Origin: Clostridiaceae bacterium
Lineage (GTDB): Bacteria > Bacillota > Clostridia > Acetivibrionales > Acetivibrionaceae
Assembly: GCA_012519925.1 (NCBI GenBank)
Contig: JAAYPF010000019.1
Location: 33,410-97,409, forward strand
DNA: 64,000 nucleotides
Reading direction: 5' to 3'
In this document: piece after piece, positions 60,081-64,000 of the stretch
Numbering within the stretch: the first letter of the stretch is position 1
Layout: each line of letters begins with the position of its first letter
Translations under genes and position numbers: made by a program
Notes under the pieces: model-generated
The model's input: only the letters and a program-made list of their open reading frames with translations
The model's database searches: none
Told to the model about the DNA's origin: nothing

Positions 60081-60827
60081 TTACACCTCCAAATCCTTGC
60101 CTTTAAAATTACCCAAAGGATAAAAAGGTACCATTTTATCCTTTATCCATCCTAAGGCGTCTACCGGGTTCATTCCCCAGTTTGTCGGACAGGAGGACAA
60201 TATTTCAACAATGCCAAAACCCAAATTAGCCCTTTGTACTTGTATTGCTTTTTTAATAGCCTTTTTTGCATTCATAATGTTCTTAACATCATGGGTAGAA
60301 ACTCTTTCAACGAACACCGCTCCTTCTAAAGTAGACAACATCTCACAAACTTTTATCGGAAAACCGTGAACTTCAGGCTTTCTTCCAAAGGGTGAAGTCG
60401 TAGTAACCTGATTTATAAGGGTTGTGGGTGCCATCTGCCCCGATGTCATTCCATAAATAGCATTATTTACAAAGATAACAGTTATCTTTTCGCCCCTTGC
60501 AGCTGCATGAACTATTTCAGCAGTACCGATAGCCGCCAAGTCACCATCACCCTGATACGCAAAAACAACATTGTCTGGATTAGCTCTCTTGATACCTGTT
60601 GCAACCGCTGGTGCTCTTCCATGTGCTGCCTGAACCATATCACAATTGAAATACTCATAATTGTTATAGGTACATCCAACAGGAGACACACCTACAGTCG
60701 TACCTTCTATATCCAATTCATCTAAAACTTCTGCAATAAGCCTGTGGATAATACCATGGGTACATCCAGGGCAGTAATGCATTGACTTATCTATCAAAGC
60801 ATGTGGTCTCTTAAAAACAGTAGCCAT
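60081..60827 (-). CDS. korB: 2-oxoacid:ferredoxin oxidoreductase beta (TPP-binding) subunit
   Basis: 248 aa; HYCPGCTHGIIHRLIAEVLDEL, AYQGDGDLAAIGTAEIVHAAARGEKITVIFVNNAIYGMTSGQMAPTT. Confidence 0.94.
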   Translation of the reverse strand: MATVFKRPHALIDKSMHYCPGCTHGIIHRLIAEVLDELDIEGTTVGVSPVGCTYNNYEYFNCDMVQAAHGRAPAVATGIKRANPDNVVFAYQGDGDLAAIGTAEIVHAAARGEKITVIFVNNAIYGMTSGQMAPTTLINQVTTTSPFGRKPEVHGFPIKVCEMLSTLEGAVFVERVSTHDVKNIMNAKKAIKKAIQVQRANLGFGIVEILSSCPTNWGMNPVDALGWIKDKMVPFYPLGNFKGKDLEV

Positions 60828-60841
60828 TTTAATTCCCCTTC

Positions 60842-61900
60842 TTACTTATTTAATATTTGCTTTATCTGATCTAAGATTTCCTGTTGGCTTGGAATCATTC
60901 CACCCATTCTACCGTAGAAATATACCGGTCTCTTACCATTGACAGAAAGTCTTACATCCTCGACCATCTGACCTGCATTTAATTCTACTGACAAAAACGC
61001 TTTCGGAACTTCTGCATATTTTTCAAATTCCTTTACAGGGAAAGGCCAAAGTGTAATAGGTCTAATCAAACCTACCTTTATTCCTTCCTTCTCAGCCATT
61101 TTAATAACATTATTAACTATTCTTGCAGTAGTACCAAAAGCGGTAACAATAATATCTGCATCCTCACAGTTATAACTTTCAACTCTTACTTCATTTTCTT
61201 CTATAAGCTTGTACTTTTCTTGAAGCTTTTTATTGTGCTGTTCTAGTACTTCAGGCTGAATATATATAGACTGAATTGTATTATGTTCTCTTTTCATACC
61301 TGTACCAGTAGTAGCCCAAGGCTTATCAACATTTACTATATTCTCTTGATCTTTAAACTCAACGGCCTCCATCATCTGCCCTAATACACCATCTCCCATA
61401 ATCATGGTAAGCTGTCTGTATTTATCAGAAATATTAAAAGCCTCAACAGTTAGCTCATATAATTCTTGGACACTAGAAGGTGCCAAAACAACCATTTTGT
61501 AGTCACCGTGCCCTCCGCCTTTTACAGCTTGAAAATAATCACACTGTGCTGGTAAAATACCTCCAAGTCCAGGACCACAACGTACTATGTTAACAATAAC
61601 AGCCGGAAGCTCAGCTCCTGCAGCATAGGAAATACCTTCTTGCTTTAAACTGATTCCAGGGCTTGAAGATGAAGTCATAACTCTAACTCCAGCACTTGCT
61701 GCACCATAAACCATATTTATTGCTGCTATTTCACTTTCTGCTTGAACAAAAGTACCACCAACCTCAGGCATTTTCTTTGCCATGTAATGTGCAATTTCAG
61801 TCTGAGGAGTGATAGGATACCCGAAATAATGCTTACAACCTGCTCTAATAGCTGCTTCAGCAATTACTTCATTACCTTTCATCAATAATTTTTCACCCAT
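60842..61900 (-). CDS. korA: 2-oxoacid:ferredoxin oxidoreductase alpha subunit
   Basis: 352 aa; LMKGNEVIAEAAIRAGCKHYFGYPITPQTEIAHYMAKK, TSSSSPGISLKQEGISYAAGAELP. Confidence 0.95.
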   Translation of the reverse strand: MGEKLLMKGNEVIAEAAIRAGCKHYFGYPITPQTEIAHYMAKKMPEVGGTFVQAESEIAAINMVYGAASAGVRVMTSSSSPGISLKQEGISYAAGAELPAVIVNIVRCGPGLGGILPAQCDYFQAVKGGGHGDYKMVVLAPSSVQELYELTVEAFNISDKYRQLTMIMGDGVLGQMMEAVEFKDQENIVNVDKPWATTGTGMKREHNTIQSIYIQPEVLEQHNKKLQEKYKLIEENEVRVESYNCEDADIIVTAFGTTARIVNNVIKMAEKEGIKVGLIRPITLWPFPVKEFEKYAEVPKAFLSVELNAGQMVEDVRLSVNGKRPVYFYGRMGGMIPSQQEILDQIKQILNK

Positions 61901-61943
61901 TTAACTAAGTCCCCCTACCTTTATCCATTTCAAAGAATGAATT

Positions 61944-62150
61944 CTATTTTTCAACCTCAATTACGCAATCAGGACAAATTGTTGCACAAAAAGCACATCC
62001 AATACATTTGTCCATATCCGATACACCAGCAGGATGAAATCCTTTCTGGTTTATCTTATCTTCTAACATTATAACAATATTTTTTGGACATACCGTTGTA
62101 CATAACTTACATCCTTTACAACGGTCTTCATTAAATATTACCTTTGCCAT
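61944..62150 (-). CDS. korD: 4Fe-4S ferredoxin subunit of the 2-oxoacid oxidoreductase
   Basis: 68 aa; CKGCKLCTTVCPKN and CIGCAFCATICPDC. Confidence 0.94.
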   Translation of the reverse strand: MAKVIFNEDRCKGCKLCTTVCPKNIVIMLEDKINQKGFHPAGVSDMDKCIGCAFCATICPDCVIEVEK

Positions 62151-62393
62151 TTAAATCCCCCATTACATTAGTGGTTTATATCATTTAATTTTTTGTTATT
62201 TTCACCGTTCTTATCGTGCTTTCTATTCTTCGACCAAAAGCTACTTCGTTTATTATAGAACTCTTTCTCCTTTTTTTCAAGTTTTTCTAAAAGTTCTAAG
62301 AAAACTTTTTCACTTTCATATCAATATAAATATTGGTCATTACAGAAGACTATAAATTGCCGTAGCTTAGTCTTTTCATTAAAGAAAACCTCG

Positions 62394-63077
62394 CTAATTC
62401 CAGGGCAATTTAATCAACTTTTTCAACGAAAAAAATTCAATATCAATTTCTTTCTCAACTCCGCCAACCAAATCAGCAAAACCGCTTACAAACCCAATGG
62501 GAATATTGAGTTTATCAGATATTCTCTTAATAGCACTGTGTCCTTCAATTACAACTTCCATATTGGTTTGGTCTAAAAGATTTGTATTGTTTATAAGTTT
62601 TGTAACTTTAAGTCCCGATGAGCTTTCTATTTCATAAATCATATGTTCTAATTTCTCATCCGTATCAGTCATAGGTCTCTTGGTGTTGACAACAAAGTAC
62701 ATACAATATCCCTGGTAAATAAGCTCGTCCTTATATCTTGCAAGAACTTTAGCTCCGAGATCATCTCCTCCTATGTCAAGAATCACATTGTAATCCTTTC
62801 TTTCAAATAAAGTATTTATTTCAGGAGGAAGTGCAGGAACATCAACATTTGTATTGGCATACATCGGTGTAATTACCCAAATACCTTTATTCTCAAGTTC
62901 ACTTTTAGCATCGGCTGTGCGAAAATATGGGTTTACTATATCTAAATCAACAATTGCCACCTTTTTCGTTCTACTTGCAGAATTTAGGGCAAAGTTGACA
63001 GCTACCTCTGTCTTACCACTTCCAAAATGTCCTGTAAATATATTTATTCTTTCTTTTGACATTTGATTCTCCTTCAT
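62394..63077 (-). CDS. P-loop ATP-binding protein (SIMIBI/ParA-like), kor-associated
   Basis: 227 aa; IFTGHFGSGKTEVAVNFALNSASRTKKVAIVDLDIVNPYFRTADAKSELE; VILDIGGDDLGAKVL. Confidence 0.75.
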   Translation of the reverse strand: MKENQMSKERINIFTGHFGSGKTEVAVNFALNSASRTKKVAIVDLDIVNPYFRTADAKSELENKGIWVITPMYANTNVDVPALPPEINTLFERKDYNVILDIGGDDLGAKVLARYKDELIYQGYCMYFVVNTKRPMTDTDEKLEHMIYEIESSSGLKVTKLINNTNLLDQTNMEVVIEGHSAIKRISDKLNIPIGFVSGFADLVGGVEKEIDIEFFSLKKLIKLPWN

Positions 63078-63263
63078 TTGTTTATCAAATCCTTTATAAG
63101 TTCTCTAAATATAATATGGATGTAGAATAAATATCTGCTGCTTCAAACCTCTTAGGAACCAAGTTAGATTTAGCAATAATCTATCCTTGTAAAAACATCT
63201 CGCTGTAAAAAAGCATTGCTATGCAAAAATGCAAAGAATCCTATTGAAATAGCTAGTGACCAG

Positions 63264-63854
63264 TTATTTTTTAGAAATCATATCACACACCTCAAAAAGG
63301 TGCTTTGCCATTATTAACGCTCGCTTCTGTGCTACTTCGTCACTTTCAGCTGGTTTTTTGGCACACACACCATGATGTCCACAGTCATCTTCAACATACC
63401 CATCGCCAATAACCATCATTCCGTGAACCATCATAATATCGTGAAGAGCCTTCATCGTTGTCTCTTGACCTCCATATTTTGATGCTCCAACAGTAACACC
63501 AGCTGCAACCTTGTTGTAAAAGGCTTTTTCTCCCCTAAGCTTTCTCGTCTTATCAAAGAAAGCTTTCATTTGCCCCGTCACTGTTCCAAAATAAGAAGGA
63601 CTTCCAAACACCAACCCATCAGCTTTTCTCATTAATTCATAAGCTTCTTCAAGAGCTGTATCTTTATAACATACACCAGAACATGGATTGCTGCACACAG
63701 TACAAAAGCTGTGTTTTGCAGATTTTAAAAGTTCGGGTATTTCAAGTATCTTAGTCTCAGCTCCCATTTCTTTAAGCTTATCTAGGACTGTGTTCAGCAA
63801 AAACTTTGTATTCCCATTCTTATTTGGACTTCCGTTCAAACCTATAATTAACAA
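63264..63854 (-). CDS. NADPH-dependent FMN reductase / flavodoxin-family iron-sulfur flavoprotein
   Basis: 196 aa; GLNGSPNKNGNTKFLLNTVLD, GLVFGSPSYFGTVTGQMKAFFDKT; Cys cluster CTVCSNPCSGVC. Confidence 0.88.
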   Translation of the reverse strand: MLIIGLNGSPNKNGNTKFLLNTVLDKLKEMGAETKILEIPELLKSAKHSFCTVCSNPCSGVCYKDTALEEAYELMRKADGLVFGSPSYFGTVTGQMKAFFDKTRKLRGEKAFYNKVAAGVTVGASKYGGQETTMKALHDIMMVHGMMVIGDGYVEDDCGHHGVCAKKPAESDEVAQKRALIMAKHLFEVCDMISKK

Positions 63855-64000
63855 TTAAATCACCTCAGAATATTATACCTGAATTATTCACGGTGATATG
63901 AAAATAAAATTTCACCCATCATTCTTTATTTTACAGTTCAAAATTTGGAAAAACAATAGTTTTGTGTACTAAAAAGTACTAAAAAAGGGTAGAGTTATCC

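Overview
This 64-kb, AT-rich window is from a spore-forming Clostridia chromosome. A type I dockerin, a SigI/RsgI pair and SLH/fnIII proteins suggest a cellulosome-type organism such as Acetivibrio, Ruminiclostridium or Pseudobacteroides; that assignment is inferred. The backbone is the conserved minus-strand sporulation/isoprenoid block. In minus-strand transcription order it runs aroE, pilB-like, prepilin peptidase, comFB, AP-endonuclease-like, aroQ, pepP, efp, spoIIIAA-AH, asp23, amaP, nusB, xseA, xseB, ispA, PAP2/DUF212, structured RNA, oapA, dxs, tlyA, an accessory block, nadK, argR, recN, spoIVB. The strongest non-coding signal is a ~620-nt ORF-poor region (about 24369-24989, minus strand). 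It is closed by a 9-bp terminal helix, lies directly upstream of an OapA-like membrane protein, and sits between ispA and dxs. Size, structure and synteny all match OLE RNA (Ornate, Large, Extremophilic RNA). A ~16-kb accessory block (about 5-20.8 kb) splits the usual tlyA-nadK neighbourhood. It carries a DD-carboxypeptidase/L,D-transpeptidase fusion, a dockerin-RCC1 protein, a SigI/RsgI pair followed by a secreted 21-aa-repeat (x-NPWE-x) protein, a PhoB/PhoR-like pair and an LTA-synthase-like sulfatase. Other notable loci are a 64-bp tandem hairpin repeat downstream of ilvE, a flotillin/NfeD module nested between a GHKL kinase and a LytTR regulator, an fnIII-SLH surface protein inserted in the asp23/amaP neighbourhood, a type III glutamine synthetase and a kor (2-oxoacid:ferredoxin oxidoreductase) operon. 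No tRNA, rRNA, CRISPR array or transposase was recognised. All calls are from reading the sequence and the supplied ORF track; no searches were run.
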